64,000 nucleotides of DNA from Achromobacter kerstersii (GTDB taxonomy: Bacteria; Pseudomonadota; Gammaproteobacteria; Burkholderiales; Burkholderiaceae_B). Shown here one piece after another: positions 63,381-64,000 of this stretch. The stretch spans positions 248,001 through 312,000 of the forward strand of contig NZ_CADIJQ010000006.1 in assembly GCF_902859595.1 (NCBI RefSeq). Reading direction: 5' to 3'. Every line of letters begins with the position of its first letter. Position 1 is the stretch's first letter. Under the pieces are notes generated by a model, which had not been told where the DNA came from, searched no databases, and saw only the letters and a program-made list of their open reading frames with translations. A program made the position numbers and the translations under genes.

Positions 63381-64000
63381 TTATTCCACCGTCACGCTCT
63401 TGGCCAGGTTGCGCGGCTTGTCCACATCGGTGCCGCGGGCGCAGGCCGTGTGGTAGGACAGCAGCTGCAGCGGAATGGTGTGCAGGATGGGTGACAGCTT
63501 GCCGTAGTTCTCGGGCATGCGGATCACGTGCATGCCTTCGGCGCTTTGGATCTTGCTGTCGGCATCCGCAAACACATAGAGCTCGCCGCCGCGCGCACGC
63601 ACTTCCTGCATGTTGGACTTCAGCTTTTCCAGCAGCTCGTCCTTGGGCGCGATGGTCACAACCGGCATGTGTTCGGTCACCAGCGCCAGCGGGCCGTGCT
63701 TGAGCTCGCCAGCCGGGTAGGCTTCGGCGTGGATGTAGCTGATTTCCTTCAGCTTCAGCGCGCCTTCCAGCGCGATGGGGTAGTGCATGCCACGGCCCAG
63801 GAACAGGGCGTTTTCCTTGGACGCGAAGCGATCGGCCCACGCCATGATCTGCGGCTCAAGCGCCAGCACCGAACCGATGGCCACCGGCAGATGGCGCAGG
63901 GCCTTCAGGTGATCGGCTTCCTGCTCGTCCGACAACTGGCCGCGCACTTGCGCCAGCGTCAGGGTCAACAGGAACAGCGCGGTCAGCTGGGTGGTGAAGG
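63381..64000 (-). CDS. glmS: Glutamine-fructose-6-phosphate aminotransferase, C-terminal part (cut by window edge)
   Basis: About 206 C-terminal residues of the SIS isomerase domain. Recognisable blocks are [40 protein letters not shown] and the terminal [13 protein letters not shown], the usual GlmS ending. The enzyme makes glucosamine-6-phosphate, the first step to UDP-GlcNAc, which is the substrate of TviB encoded next door. The 5' part lies beyond 64000. No ribozyme is visible downstream, and none is expected in this group. Confidence 0.95.
   Translation of the reverse strand, partial: FTTQLTALFLLTLTLAQVRGQLSDEQEADHLKALRHLPVAIGSVLALEPQIMAWADRFASKENALFLGRGMHYPIALEGALKLKEISYIHAEAYPAGELKHGPLALVTEHMPVVTIAPKDELLEKLKSNMQEVRARGGELYVFADADSKIQSAEGMHVIRMPENYGKLSPILHTIPLQLLSYHTACARGTDVDKPRNLAKSVTVE

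Overview
The window looks like the chromosome of a high-GC betaproteobacterium of the family Alcaligenaceae, most likely Achromobacter. The grounds are many LysR regulators, a Bug-type solute-binding protein, peptide-type ABC operons, and a Vi-antigen-type capsule locus beside glmS. This assignment rests on gene content recognised by eye; no database was searched.

Region 1 (1-8.3 kb): a truncated LysR gene faces an Asp/Glu/hydantoin racemase-family gene. Converging on it is a five-gene leftward operon: two permeases, a solute-binding protein, a metal-dependent amidohydrolase and a fused double ATPase. Region 2 (8.3-15.3 kb): an ornithine cyclodeaminase-family gene, three LysR regulators, an MFS exporter, a DUF4261-like protein and dkgB. 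Region 3 (15.3-30.7 kb): a Bug-protein/amidase pair, then a second peptide ABC operon with a second amidase at its end and an M81 (MlrC-like) metallopeptidase at its head. Divergent from it are a D-amino-acid dehydrogenase and a second M81 gene, followed by a ClC channel. The genes of regions 1-3 together suggest uptake and breakdown of small peptides or amides containing D-amino acids. The two peptide operons share an operator-like palindrome (ATAAC-N5-GTTAT).

Region 4 (30.6-37.9 kb): a 10-bp tandem repeat, a YdeP-type molybdopterin oxidoreductase, an AbiE-type toxin-antitoxin pair behind two strong inverted repeats, a spermidine-synthase-like protein, a DUF2501 protein and an Ala-rich repeat protein. 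Region 5 (38-49.3 kb): a 2057-residue glycine-rich autotransporter, then a leftward cluster of two periplasmic serine hydrolases around an outer-membrane barrel protein, headed by a GAF-LytTR regulator.

Region 6 (49.4-62.9 kb): a complete leftward operon in the Vi-antigen order tviB-tviD-tviE-vexA-vexB-vexC-vexD-vexE, plus a pectate-lyase-fold gene (vexL-like). tviC is absent here. The VexC-type ATPase has lost every recognisable nucleotide-binding motif, and VexB carries a long N-terminal extension. An AT-rich 0.55-kb control region separates this operon from the 3' part of glmS, which supplies the amino-sugar precursor, at the right edge.
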